NCBI RefSeq assembly: GCF_038502225.1
Contig: NC_091301.1
Coordinates: 22,657,008-22,721,007, forward strand
DNA: 64,000 bases
DNA from: Cherax quadricarinatus
Taxonomy: Eukaryota > Arthropoda > Malacostraca > Decapoda > Parastacidae
Reading direction: 5' to 3'
The position numbers were made by a program, and so were the translations under genes. The notes beneath the pieces are model-generated. The model saw only the letters and a list, made by a program, of their open reading frames with translations. It was not told where the DNA came from and made no database searches. Of this stretch, positions 21,235-33,921 are shown one piece after another (position 1 is the first letter of the stretch; the number at the start of each line of letters is the position of its first letter).

Positions 21235-24200
21235 GAGTGGGAGTGAGAGTTGCCATAGTAACGAAGAGAAGAGAGAGGGAGGGTATAGCAAGCGTTGCCA
21301 TAGTCACAGGGAAAGATGAAAGGATGGCAAGGGTTGAAATAGTAACAGAGGAAGATGAAAGATGGCAGGGGTTGCCACAGTCACAGGGGAAGGTGAAGGA
21401 ATGGCAGGGGTTGCCATAGTCACTGGGGAAGGTGGAAGGATAGCATGGGTTGCCATAGTCACAGGGAAGACGAAATGATGGCAGGAGTTGAAATAGTCAC
21501 AGGGAAGACGAAATGATGGCAGGAGTTGCCATAGTCACAGGGGAAGGTGGAAAGAGCATGGGCTGCCATAGTCACAGGGGAAGATGAAAGGATGGCAGGG
21601 GTTGCCATAGTCACAGGGGAAGGTGGAAAGAGCATGGGTTGCCATAGTCACAGAGGAAGACGAAAGGATGGCAGGGGTTGCCATAGTCACAGGGGAAGAC
21701 GAAATGACGACAGGGTTTGCCATAGTCACAGGGGAAGGTGGAAAGAGCATGGGTTGCCATAGTCACAGAGGAAGACGAAAGGATGGCAGGGGTTGCCATA
21801 GTCACAGGAGAAGGTGGGAGAATAGCAGGTGCTGCCATAGTCACAGGGAAAAATGGAAGGATGGCAGGGGCTCCCATAGTTGCAAGGGAAGGTGGCAGGG
21901 GTTGCCATAGTTACAGTCGGAAAGTGGGAGGATGGTACTAGTTGCATTATTCACAGAGGGAGGATAGTACTCGTTGCCATAGTCACAGGGGAAGGTAGAA
22001 AGATGGCAGGGGTTGCCATAGTTATAGGGAAGGATGGGAGGCTGGCGGTAGTTGCCATATTCATAGAGAAAGATAGGAGGACGGCAAGGACTGCCATAGC
22101 CATAAGGGAAGATGGGAGGGGTTGTCATAGTCATAGGGGACGGCATGAGGATGGCATGAGTTGCCATAGTCACAAAAAGGATGGCAGAGGTTGCCATAGT
22201 CACAGGGGAGGATGGGAGGGATTGCCATAGTTACAAGAGGATGGCAGGGGTTGCCATAGTCACAGGTGGGAAAAATGACAAAAGTTGCCATAGTCACAGG
22301 GAGAGGATGACAGGGGTTGCCATAGTCACAGGTGGGAGGATGGCAGGGGTTACCATAGTCATAGGTGAGAGGATGGCAGGAGTTGTCATAGTAACAGGTG
22401 GGAGGATGGCAGAGGTTGCCATAGTCACAGGTGGGAGGATGGCAGGGGTTGCCATAGTCACAGGTGGGAAGATGGCAGGAGTTGCCATAATGAGAGGGGA
22501 GGATGGCAGGTGTTGCCATAGTCACAGGTGGGAGGATGGTAAGTGTTGCCAAAGTCACAGGTGGGAGGGTGGCAGCGGTTGCCATAGTCACAGGTGGGAG
22601 GATGGCAGGGATTGCCATAGTCACAGGGGAGGATGGCAGGGGTTGCCATACTCACAGGCGGAGGATAGCAGGTGTTGTCATAGTCACAGGGGGAGGATGG
22701 CAGGGTTTGCCATAGTCACAGGTGGGAGGATGGCTGGTGTTGCCATAGTCACAGGTGGGAGGATGGCAAGAGTTGCCGTAGTCACAGGTGGGAGGATGGC
22801 AGGGGTTGTCATAGTCAGAGAGGGAGGTTGACAGGGTTTGCCATAGTCACAGGTGGGAGGATGGCAGGGGTTTCCATGGTCATAAGGGGAGGATGGAAGG
22901 GTTTGCCATAGTCACAGGTGGGAGGATGGTAGGAGTTGCCATAGTCACAGGAGGAGGATGGCACGGGTTGCCATAGCCACAGGGAGAGGATGGCAGGGGT
23001 TGCCATAGTCACAGGTGGGAAGGTGGCAGGGGTTGCCATAATCAGAGGGGAGGATGGCACGTGTTGCCATAGTCACAGGTGGGAGGATGGTAGGGGTTCC
23101 CAAAGTCACAGGCAGGAGGGTGGCAGGGGTTTCCACAGTCACAGGTGGGAGGATGGCAGGGGTTGCCATAGTCACAGGTGGGAGGATGGCAGGAGTTGCC
23201 ATAGTCACAGGTGGGAGGATGGCAAGGGTTGCCGTAGTCACAGGTGGGAGGATGGCAGGGGTTGTCATAGTCAGAGAGGGAGGTTGACAGGGTTGCCATA
23301 GTCACAGGTGGAGGATGACAGGGGTTGCCATGGTCATAAGGGGAGGATGGAAGGGTTTGCCATAGTCACAGGTGGGAGGATGGTAGGAGTTGCCATAGTC
23401 ACAGGTGGGAGGATGGCAGGAGTTGCCATAGTCACAGGAGGAGGATGGCACGGGTTGCCATAGTCACAGGGGGAGGATGGCAGGGGTTGCCATAGTCACA
23501 GGTGGGAAGATGGCAGGGGTTGCCATAATCAGAGGGGAGGATGGCAGGTGTTGCCATAGTCACATGTGGGAGGATGGTAGGGGTTCCCAAAGCCACAGGT
23601 AGGAGGGTGGCAGGGGTTGCCACAGTCTCAGGTGGGAGGATGGCAGGGGTCACCATAGTCACAGGGAGAGGATGGCAGGGGTTGCCATAGTCACAGGTGG
23701 AAGGATGGCAGGAGTTGCCATAGTCACAGGGGCAGGATGGTAAGGGTTGCCATACTCACAGGGGGAGGATAGCAGGGGTTGCCATAGTCACAGGTGGGAG
23801 GATGGCAGGGGTTGCCATAGTCACAGGAGGATGATGGCATTGGTTGCCATAGTCACAGGTGGGAGGATGGCAGAGGTTGCCATAGTTACAGGTGGAAGGA
23901 TGGCAGGGGTTGCCATAGTCACAGGGGAGGATGGCAGGGGTTGCCATAATCACAAGGGAGGAAGGCAGGGGTTGCCATAGTCACAGGTGGGAAGATGGCA
24001 AGGGTTGCCATAGTCACAGGTGGGAAGATGGCAGGGGTTGCCATAGTCACAGGTGGGAAGATGGCAGGGGTTGCCATAGTCACAGGGAAGGATGTCAGGG
24101 GTTGCCATAGTTACAGGTGGAAGGATGGCAGGGGTTGCCATAGTCACAGGTGGGAAGATGGCAGGGGTTGCCATAGTCACAGGGGAGGATGGCAGGGGTT

Positions 24201-24545
24201 GCCATAGTCAAAGATGGGAAGATGGCAGGGGTTGCCATAATCACAGGTGGGAAGATGGCAAGGGTTGAAAAAGTCACAGGTGGGAAGATGGCAAGGGTTG
24301 CCATTGTCACAGAGGGAGGATGGCAGGGGTTGCCATAGTCAAAGGTGGGAAGATGGCAGGGGTTGCCATTGTCACAGAGGGAGGATGGCAGGGGTTGCCA
24401 TTGTCACAGAGGGAGGATGGCAGGGGTTGCCATTGTCACAGAGGGAGGATGGCAGGGGTTGCCATAGTCAAAGGTGGGAAGATGGCAGGGGTTGCCATTG
24501 TCACAGAGGGAGGATGGCAGGGGTTGTCATTGTCACAGATGGAGG
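21235..24545. repeat. 33-bp minisatellite
   Basis: Roughly 95 units of 33 bp (some 30-36). The core GTTGCCATAGTCACAGG is highly conserved, while the spacer (GTGGGAGGATGGCAG type) varies in length and sequence. The array grades from an early form with GGAAGATGAAAGG spacers at left to the GGTGGGAGGATGG form at right. Several blocks are clearly duplicated, for example 22800-23060 and 23275-23530. Confidence 0.95.
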
Positions 24546-25054
24546 AGTGCAGGGTTTTGGAAGTCTGTCTCCCCCCCCCCCCAACATTTTAGGAGGTACC
24601 TTGGTGCTGTTGAATTTAAATATTAAATAATATGATTTTCTCACTGTGTCCAGTTTCAATATTTGAGTTTTTTAACATTTTGAGAATTTTTAGACATTTT
24701 TGGACATTTTTACACATCCTGGACATTTCTTAGACATTAGCACACATTGTGAACATTAAATAAACATTTTCACACATTTTGGACATTATTAGATATTTTC
24801 ACACATTCTGGATATTACTGGACATTTTCGCACATTTTAGACTTTTCTTGGACATTTTGGGATCACCAAAACACATTTGCTCACAAACACTGCGTTGCCA
24901 GACGTGTCACAGCTGATACATTAAATTTTCGTATTTATGGATTTTTTTTTTTACATTATTTTGTAACTTAAGTGAAACTAATTCAACTTAACCTAACTTT
25001 AAAGTCAAGAAAATAATATTCATTAGTATACAGAAAGTGTAAAGAACTTGATGA
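24546..25054. other. A+T-rich spacer with degenerate ACATTTT repeats
   Basis: 24650-24860 holds loosely repeated phrases such as GGACATTTTCACACATTTT, too diverged for a clear period. No gene. Confidence 0.5.
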
Positions 25055-25345
25055 GGATAGGTTGGGTCCCAAGTGAGGATAGGCAGGTTGGGTCCCAAGT
25101 GTAGATAGGCTGGGGTCTCACAGATAGGTTGGGTCGCAAGTGAGGATTGGATAGGTCCTAAGTGAAGATAAGTTGGGTACCAAGTATAGATAGGTTGGAT
25201 TCCAAGTGTAGATAGGTTGGATCCTAAGTGTAGATAGGTTGGGTCCCAAGTGTAGATAGGTTGGGTCTCAGATACGTTGGGTTGCAAGTGAGGATTGGAT
25301 GGGTTCTAAGTGAGGATAGATTGGGTACCAAGTCAGAATAGGTCC
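25055..25345. repeat. 22-bp minisatellite
   Basis: About 13 diverged units built on GATAGGTTGGGTCCCAAGTG. Confidence 0.85.
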
Positions 25346-25470
25346 CAGGTTTCAAAAACTGCTTCACGTGACAGTACGATTGATTTCTTATATTCATGAC
25401 AGTCACTCGTACGTGTAAACCTTTCATTTGTGGACGCATGTGTATACCCTGGCAGACACGCATAGGCATG

Positions 25471-25476
<6 letters not shown>

Positions 25477-25557
<81 letters not shown>
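25477..25557. repeat. (CA)n microsatellite
   Basis: Pure CA run; the truncated 5' end of the next LINE copy begins immediately after it. Confidence 0.95.
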
Positions 25558-25559
<2 letters not shown>

Positions 25560-26062
25560 ATGCAGCACCAGTTTGGAACCCACACCTAGCCAAGCACGTA
25601 AGGAAACTAGAGAAAGTGCAAAGGTTTGCAGCAAGGCTAGTCCTGGAGCTAAGGGGCATGTCCTACGAGGAGATGTTAAGGGAAATCGACCTGACGACAC
25701 TGTAGAGCAGGAGAGATAGGGGGGATATGATAACGACATATAAAACACTGAGAGGAATCGACAAGGTGGACAGAGACAGGATGTTCCAGAGATGGGACAC
25801 AGCAACAAGTGGTCAGAGTTGGAAGTTGAAGACTCAGATTAATCACAGGGATGTTAGGAAGTATTTCTTCAGTCACAAAGTTGTCAGGAAGTTGAATAGT
25901 CTTGGAAGTGAGTCAGTGGAGGCAGGATCCATACATAGCTTTAAGAAGAGATATGATGAAGCTCATGGAGCAGGAAGAGTGATCTAGTAGCGACCAGTGA
26001 AGAGGCTTGGCCAGAAGCTGTGAATCGACCTCTGCAACCACAACTAGGTGAGTACACACCCA
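25558..26062 (+). pseudogene. CR1-like LINE, C-terminal fragment (copy D)
   Basis: A 5'-truncated plus-strand copy of the family at 2973-7168. It starts at Y-A-A-P-V-W-N-P-H-L, runs through L-E-K-V-Q-R-F and R-D-R-G-D-M-I-T-T-Y-K, and ends at the normal C-terminus (H-G-A-G-R-V-I). One in-frame TAG interrupts it near 25703. Its 3' tail ends AGGTGAGTACACACCC. The 5' junction is exactly at the end of the (CA)n run. Confidence 0.85.
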
Positions 26063-26199
26063 GCTGGGAGACAGTGAAGATCTCTTCCTTGACACACACA
26101 CTCGTCATCCTGGGATGACTAGTAAACGTTTTGTATATAATCCACCATTAAATAATACTAGAGGGATTACTTAATATTTTAGGGAAATATTGATGAAAA

Positions 26200-27395
26200 A
26201 TGACTGATGAGGAAAAAATTGTTGTACTTGGATATTTTAACTACAGATTAATAAATCGGGACGGTTATGAGGCTGGAACTGAAATTAAATAGATTTGGTG
26301 CATGCTCGAACAGCGGGAAAAAAATTTAACATAACCTAGTGAAAAGCTCTGTTCCACAAGGCACAGTACTCGCCCCTATCCTGTTCCTCATCCTCAAATC
26401 AGACATAGAATTATAACCCACAGCACCGTGTCATCCTCTGCCGACGATACTAGGATCTGCATGAGACTGTCATCTATTGAGGACACGGTTAACCTCCAAG
26501 AAGATATAAACCAAGTTTTCCAATGGGCAATGGAAAACAATATGATGTTCAATGAAGACAAATTCCAACTACTCCGTTATGGAAAACTGGAGGAGATAAT
26601 AACTAGAACTGAAGATACCTCAAACTCTGATTGTACAACAGAGCGGAAAAATAATGTGAGAGACCTGGGAGTGGTAATGTCTGAGGATCTCACTTTCAAG
26701 GATCACAACAGTGCCCCGATCACAACTGCAACGAAAATGAAAGGATGGATAATGAGAACGTTCAAAACAAGAGATGCCAAGTCAATGATGATCATTTTCA
26801 AATCAATTTTCTCTCTAGGCTGGAATACTGCTGTACATTAACATCTCCGTTCACAGCAGGTGAAATTGCGGAGCTAGAGAGCGTACAGAGAACCTTTGCT
26901 GCACATAAAAGTTCTATCAAACGTCTCAACTACTGGGAACACTTGGACGCACTTGACTTGTACTCGCTGGAACGCAGGCGAGAGAGAGATTATAATCTAC
27001 ACTTCGAAAATACTAGAAGGAATGGTCCCGAATCTGCACACAGAAATCACTCCCTACGAAAGTAAAAGACTGGGTAGTCGGCGCAAAATACCCCCAATGA
27101 AAAGTAGGGGCATCATTGGTACACCAATAAGTATCCGGGGCCCAAGATTGTTCAATAATCTCCCACCATGCATAAGAGGAATTACCAGTAGACCCCTGGC
27201 TACCTTGAAGAGGGAGCTGGACAGCCGGGCTGTGGTGCTGGATCAGCCGGGCTGTGGTTCATATGATGGACTACGTGCGACCAGCACTAACAACTTGGTT
27301 CATCAGACCCTGATCCACCGGGAGGCCTGATCGTGGACCGGGCCGCGGGGCCGTTGATCCCCGGAAGACCCTCCAGGTAAACTCCAGGTATTTAA
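26200..27395 (+). pseudogene. third LINE family, decayed 3' half
   Basis: 26210-26280 gives a G-Y-F-N-Y-R phrase typical of an endonuclease G-D-F-N motif. After an internal deletion, S-V-P-Q-G-T-V-L-A-P-I-L-F (from 26340) and S-A-D-D-T-R-I (RT catalytic box, first residue changed) follow. The protein then reads to its end with one frameshift near 26815 and one near 26985, including the C-terminal S-L-E-R-R-R-E-R and I-R-G-P-R-L-F-N-N-L-P phrases. The GC-rich 3' end (about 27320-27395) contains GGACCGGGCCGCGGGGCCG. Confidence 0.7.
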
Positions 27396-28253
27396 ACCCA
27401 CTTGAAAAGAGTGATGGTGTTCTGTTGGAAATATTTAGCAGAATATGACTTAGGCGATGATAAAATTCAAAGAGAGGATTAGATTACGTATAAGAAATTA
27501 AATGGAACAATATACTACGAGGGACAGACATAAAAAATCTGTACAAAGAGTTCTTTGGTGTCTATGAAAATGGAATTAAACAATTTATTCCACGCTGGAA
27601 TATAAGACGGAGAGATAAAGAACGGTTTAATGGAAGGTGTTAGAGAGCTACGAAAAAAGGCTAGGAATCAATATAGGAAGCGAGCCAATCAAGAAACTTA
27701 TCAGGATTCAAGGTTAAAAATGAATATACAAATGAAAGGAGAGAGAAAAAGATTTTTTAATAGGAAATAGCAGACAAGAGCAAAGCAGAACCAAACCTTT
27801 TTTTTTAACTTTGTAAAAAGTAAAGTAAACGTTAAAGACACAATACAGAGAATAAAGGACGATGGTGGAATCAGAGGAAGAAGAGGAAATGTGATGAAGT
27901 ATTGAAGAGACAGTTTCAGAGAGGGTTAAGAAAAGTAGATATTTTTCATATGAGAGATTTTAGTCCCAAACATAGAGATGAATTAAAGGATATTAAAATA
28001 ACTAAAAGGGAAGTAAAGAAATTATTACTAGATGCTGATAAGAAAAACAACTAGGATCAGATATCACTTCAAGAAGGTAATTTGGCACATGGATGACACA
28101 TATTTTGCCTAAATTTAAAAAAAAAATGTGACAGTGAAGACCCTTTAAACTATAGACCAATTTCGTTGACAGGTGTTGTAAAATTATTGGGAAAAAACAT
28201 AAGAGTAAAGTATATTTAACACTTAGATAATAACTAACTACGAAATGAGTAGT

Positions 28254-28370
28254 GTTTGAACCTATGGCAAGTGAGTCCTGAAACTCCAGGACAGTGCGTG
28301 AGCCACTGGCCTGGAGTTTTAGTACTCGCCATGGGTTCAAACCTCACCCGTTCCGTGGTTTGATTCCAGT
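28254..28370. mobile_element. tRNA-like SINE in inverted foldback form
   Basis: 28254-28290 is the reverse complement, with changes, of 28319-28356. The right arm reads CCTGGAGTTTTAGTACTC then GGGTTCAAACC, a B-box-like motif. The same phrase TCTGGAGTTTTGAGACTC plus GGGTTCAATCCC is seen in the tRNA-like sequence at 63878-63957, so both probably derive from one SINE family. Confidence 0.5.
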
Positions 28371-29086
28371 CGTGTTATTACGATTTCGCAAACTTCGATA
28401 ATACGTAACATTCTAACTAGTAAACGGTTTTGTTTTCTGTCTGCACATTCAAGTACATCATTTTTAATGGTATTACAACAGAGTTACGGGAACTGTTGAA
28501 GGAAGAAATGGATGGGCAGGCTGTATTTACCTGGACTTTGGGAAAGTTTCTGGAAGAGTTCCCCATGAAAGACTAATTTTGAAAATGTGAAATATGGGAG
28601 TAATTAAAGATTAGATATTGCAATACATGAGAGACATTTTTGTTTGAGAGGAAAATGCGAATGTTTATAGGAGGATGAATGTCTACATGGGAGGATGTCA
28701 CAGGTGAGGTGCCACAAGGGTCTGTACTTACCTCAATCATGTTTCTAATTTATACAGATGATTCATCAGAAGGAAGGCAAAATTATATGAATATGTTTGC
28801 AGATGATGCAAAAAATCATATGTAAAAATTAATCTTGAAAATGACCCCAAATATTTACAAGAGAATCAGAATAAACTGAGCACAGGGAGTAATAGATGGA
28901 CGATAGAATTCAATGTAAATAAATGGAGGAAGTGAATCAGACCATATGAAGAATATAAACTTTTTGACAAAACACTAAAAGTCTCAGATCCTGAAAGGGA
29001 TCAAAGAGTTCATATTGACAAAAAAAAGGTCACTGGAGGATCCTGTGAGAAACTCATGTTACACTAGCAAACTATAAAATATAAAC

Positions 29087-29281
<195 letters not shown>

Positions 29282-29282
29282 T

Positions 29283-29683
29283 GTCGTGCCGAATATGTAA
29301 GTCGTGCCGAATATGTAAAACTGGTCAATTAGCAAGAACTCATTTAAAATTAAGTCCTTTCTGAAATTTTATCTTATACGTTTAGAGATATATTTTTTTC
29401 ATTAATGTTCATGTAAAAATTTTTAATTTGGCACCAAAAGAATCTTAGAAAACTTACCTAACCTTATTATAACAAGATCAATTTATTTTAGCCTAACCCA
29501 ACTAAATATATTTTAAATACGTTTACAATAATTTAGTACTAAACAAACACAGTGAAATATATTTTTTCGTTAGGTTCAGAATGATTTTGGCGAAATTATT
29601 GCATACACAAATTTTCACTTGTCCTATATGGCAAGATGAGCGTTGCTATTTAAGCCAAGATCGCAAGTTCTGCCTATTCGGCA

Positions 29684-29686
<3 letters not shown>
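29283..29686. mobile_element. TIR element (MITE-like), copy 3, duplicated left end
   Basis: Left end GTCGTGCCGAATATGTAA is present twice in tandem (29283 and 29301). The right end is CTGCCTATTCGGCACGA. (TA)n lies on both sides. Confidence 0.8.

Positions 29687-29768
<82 letters not shown>
29687..29768. repeat. (TA)n microsatellite
   Basis: TA run right of TIR element copy 3. Confidence 0.95.
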
Positions 29769-29771
<3 letters not shown>

Positions 29772-30284
29772 GGATGGTGAAATGTTAAGTTGTCTGTAAC
29801 TTATATTAGGCAAAAATGAGAATATGCAGCAGTAGTTGTGTGCTGTTGACATGAAATAACAGGTAGATAAGTTAGAACATGTTTGTAGAAGAGCAATGAA
29901 ACATTTACCAGAGTTGAATAATATGAACTATGATGAAAGGATTCACATGTTGGCTGATAGAAAGAATAAATGACATGATAACTACAAATAAGATACTGAA
30001 AGGACTTGAGAGAGTAGATAAATAAGTTTTCTCAGTAGCTGCAACAAGGGTAACAAGTGACTACAGTTGTAAATTGAGGAAAAAGTGGAGTGGAAAGGAC
30101 AGTACGAAAAGTTTTCTTCTCAAATAAAATGGCTGACCAGTTTAATGCATTCAAGGAGGAATTAGTACGTGCTGCAGCCACTGGAAATTAAACAAAAAAT
30201 GATGAACATTGTATTGAAGGTTAGATAAAACCACGAGTATAACTTCTTCTGTAGTTACAACTAGTTAATTACTGACACACACAT

Positions 30285-30285
30285 A

Positions 30286-30329
<44 letters not shown>

Positions 30330-30370
30330 TATTCACACACACACACACATATTCACACACACACACACTA
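30285..30370. repeat. (TC)n-(AC)n compound microsatellite
   Basis: TC run of about 20 bp followed by AC runs interrupted by ATATTC. Confidence 0.9.
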
Positions 30371-30574
30371 GCCCCTCGTCTTGTCTTTCACCTACGACCA
30401 GCTTATATAACTCAAGCTGATGCCCTGATGACCACTCTCTATGCTAATTGCTGAAATTAAATGGTGCCATAAACTAAACGATTACACACCAGCTCAGGCT
30501 CTGTGAGAGGGAGACGAAGAGGAGGAAGGAGAGAGAGAGAGAGACAGTTACAGAGACAGACAGACAGTACTCTC

Positions 30575-31215
30575 ATATTTGTACCCACCTATTTGCGGTC
30601 GAAGGGGTTGAGTATTACCTTTTGGCCCCCACCTCTCCGCTGTTCACTCCCGGGTCTTCCATATCCTGCCTGCATGACCCCTACCATAGCTGTTCCTAAA
30701 GCTATGTATGGATCCTCTTTCTACCACTTCGCTGTCCAGGTCGCTCCACTTCCTGACCACTTTAAGGATAAATATTTTCTAACATCCCTCTGGCTCATCT
30801 GTATTTTTGATTTCCAGCTGTGCCCTTGTGTACCCGAGACCAGCCTCTTACTTACCCTTTCTACCCTGTCAATCTTATTCATGGTGAAAAGGGAAAGTGT
30901 CTTTTTCCACTGCAATTTGTTGGTATTCCTATATCTTCCACCACTGCATCCCTCTCTTAGTATTTTTTATGTCGTAATCATTTCAACTCTGGTTCTTCGG
31001 TCTTTTTTCCAGCTTTTTGACATGCTTTACCAGATGTTGGCTCCTTACTGGTGTTGCATACTCCAAGACGAATCTGAAAAATGCAGTATATGGGGTCTTG
31101 AATTACTAACCATACCACGGGTGGGGTTGGAACACGCGATCAGAGAGTTTCAAGTCTTGAATTACTTCTTGTCGTGGTTCCAGAATGCTTTTGCTACGGC
31201 CTTTGTCCCCCGAAT
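30575..31215 (-). pseudogene. decayed CR1-like LINE 3' portion
   Basis: On the minus strand, broken frames give T-Q-G-H-S-W-K-S-K-I-Q-M and R-D-V-R-K-Y, the C-terminal phrases of the family at 2973-7168. The 3' untranslated region near 30580-30700 matches those copies. Many substitutions and no long frame beyond 64 codons. Confidence 0.7.
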
Positions 31216-31544
31216 ATAATTCCTAATGGTTATAATTTCAACCCTAATTTTAAAGGGGTGTACCAGTAATCCAGCGGAAGTCCTCGGTCAGATGTAAGGC
31301 TACCATTGTAGCCTTACATTTGTATTAAAGTTCGACCTTTGTAACCCTCCGTTTTTTATGAAAAAAGTGTGACCTATGTAACCTTCCATTTGTATCAGAG
31401 TTTGACATTTGTAATCTTCTTTTGAAATATGTAAGTCAGGGATTTCATTATTTTAAATAAAAAATTTTAATGTTCCAATATATGAGTTTGCGCGGATTTA
31501 TTTATTTATTTATTTGTATTGAACACTGACAGTGTATATATTTA
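31216..31544. other. spacer with a perfect 12-bp hairpin
   Basis: 31292-31303 (ATGTAAGGCTAC) and 31308-31319 form a perfect stem around CATT. Otherwise no gene. Confidence 0.6.
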
Positions 31545-33795
31545 TTGATATGTATAATACTGACAATGCATCCTGGTAGTAATGATAACACTGACAATGC
31601 ATCCTGGTAGTAATGATAACACTGACAGTGTATCCTGGTAGTAATGATAACACTGACAGTGCATCCTGGTAGTAATGATAACACTGACAGTGCATCCTGG
31701 TAGTAATGATAACACTGACAGTGCATCCTGGTAGTAATGATAACACTGACAGTGCATCCTGGTAGTAATGATAACACTGACAGTGCATCCTGGTAGTAAT
31801 GATAACACTGACAGTGCATCCTGGTAGTAATGATAACACTGACAGTGCATCCTGGTAGTAATGATAACACTGACAATGCATCCCGGTAGTAATGATAACA
31901 CTGACAGTGCATCCTGGTAGTAATGATAACACTGACAGTGCATCCTGGTAGTAATGATAACACTGACAGTGCATCCTGGTAGTAATGATAACACTGACAA
32001 TGCATCCTGGTAGTAATGATAACACTGACAGTGCATCCTGGTAGTAATGATAACACTGACAATGCATCCTGGTAGTAATGATAACACTGACAGTGCATCC
32101 TGGCAGCAATGATAACACTGACAGTGCATCCTGGTAGTAATGAAAACACTGACAGTGCATCCTGGTAGTAATGATAGCACTGACAGTGCATCCTGGTAGT
32201 AATGATAACACTGACAGTGCATCCTGGTAGTAATGATAACACTGACAGTGCATCCCGGTAGTAATGATAACACTGACAGTGCATCCTGGTAGTAATGATA
32301 ACACTGACAGTGCATCCCGGTAGTAATGATAGCACTGACAGTGCATCCTGGTAGTAATGATAACACTGACAGTGCATCCTGGTAGTAATGATAACACTGA
32401 CAGTGCATCCTGGTAGTAATGATAGCACTGACAGTGCATCCTGGTAGTAATGATAACACTGACAGTGCATCCTGGTAGTAATGATAACACTGACAGTGCA
32501 TCCCGGTAGTAATGATAACACTGACAGTGCATCCTGGTAGTAATGATAACACTGACAGTGCATCCCGGTAGTAATGATAACACTGACAGTGCATCCCGGT
32601 AGTAATGATAACACTGACAGTGCATCCTGGTAGTAATGAAAACACTGACAGTGCATCCTGGTAGTAATGATAACACTGACAGTGCATCCTGGTAGTAATG
32701 ATAACACTGACAGTGCATCCCGGTAGTAATGATAGCACTGACAGTGCATCCTGGTAGTAATGATAGCACTGACAGTGCATCCTGGTAGTAATGATAACAC
32801 TGACAGTGCATCCCGGTAGTAATGATAACACTGACAGTGCATCCTGGTAGTAATGATAACACTGACAGTGCATCCTGGTAGTAATGATCACACTGACAGT
32901 GCATCCTGGTACTAATTAAAACACTGACAGTGCATCCTGGTAGTAATGATAACACTGACAGTGCATCCTGGTAGTAATGATAACACTGACAGTGCATCCT
33001 GGTAGTAATGATAACACTGACAGTGCATCCTGGTAGTAATGATAACACTGACAGTGCATCCTGGTAGTAATGATCACACTGACAGTGCATCCTGGTACTA
33101 ATTAAAACACTGACAGTGCATCCTGGTAGTAATGATAACACTGACAGTGCATCCTGGTAGTAATGATAACACTGACAGTGCATCCTGGTAGTAATGATCA
33201 CACTGACAGTGCATCCTGGTACTAATTAAAACACTGACAGTGCATCCTGGTAGTAATGATAACACTGACAGTGTATTCTGGTAGTAATGATAGCAATGAC
33301 AGTGAATTCTGGTAGTAATAACACTGACAGTGTATTCTGGTAGTAATGATAACACTGACAGTGTATTCTGGTAGTAATGATAACACTGACAGTGTATTCT
33401 GGTAGTAACGATAACACTGACAGTGTATTCTGGTAGTAATGATAACACTGACAGTGTATTCTGGCAGTAATGATAACACTGACAGTGTATTCTGGTAGTA
33501 ATGATAGCAATGACAGTGAATTCTGGTAGTAATAACACTGACAGTGTATTCTGGTAGTAATGATAACACTGACAGTGTATTCTGGTAGTAATGATAACAC
33601 TGACAGTGTATTCTGGTAGTAATGATAGCACTGACAGTGAATTCTGGTAGTAATAACACTGACAGTGTATTCTGGTAGTAATGATAACACTGACAGTGTA
33701 TTCTGGTAGTAATGATAGCACTGACAGTGAATTCTGGTAGTAATAACACTGACAGTGTATTCTGGTAGTAATGATAACATTAACAGTGTATCCTG
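31545..33795. repeat. 31-bp satellite
   Basis: About 73 units. The main unit is 31 bp, with segments TGGTAGTAATGATAACACTG and ACAGTGCATCC. Right of about 33255 the unit changes to GTATTCTGG, and shorter 27-28 bp units (AATTCTGGTAGTAATAACAC) alternate with 31-bp ones. The unit has no stop in any minus-strand frame, which produces open frames of up to 563 codons with a 31-residue repeat. I take these as artefacts. Confidence 0.95.
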
Positions 33796-33890
33796 GTGGG
33801 AAACAATAAAATACTGAAGACAGTTTTCATTCTCCACTAACAAGCAAAGATACTAAAGAGAGGACCATGCATAACCAGCACCAAGGGGGT

Positions 33891-33921
33891 CAACGTTTCG
33901 CTCTAACAAAGCAAGACGTTG
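33891..33921 (-). ncRNA. hammerhead-like module: GUC and GAAAC with a 6-bp closing stem
   Basis: Minus strand: CAACGTC, a 15-nt spacer, then GAAACGTTG. CAACGU pairs perfectly with ACGUUG, placing GUC and GAAA exactly as stem III and the cleavage triplet of a hammerhead ribozyme. The spacer TTGCTTTGTTAGAGC keeps only remnants of the CUGANGA and stem II parts, so this copy is decayed. Confidence 0.3.

Noticed and set aside
20499..21307. Minus-strand Ser/Leu/Cys-rich frames of about 240 codons
   Set aside because: Product of the 16/32-bp minisatellite; several phases are open and no domain is present.
31502..33843. Minus-strand frames of up to 563 codons with a 31-residue repeat
   Set aside because: Same reason: the 31-bp unit is stop-free in every minus-strand phase, so each frame cycles through the same codons.
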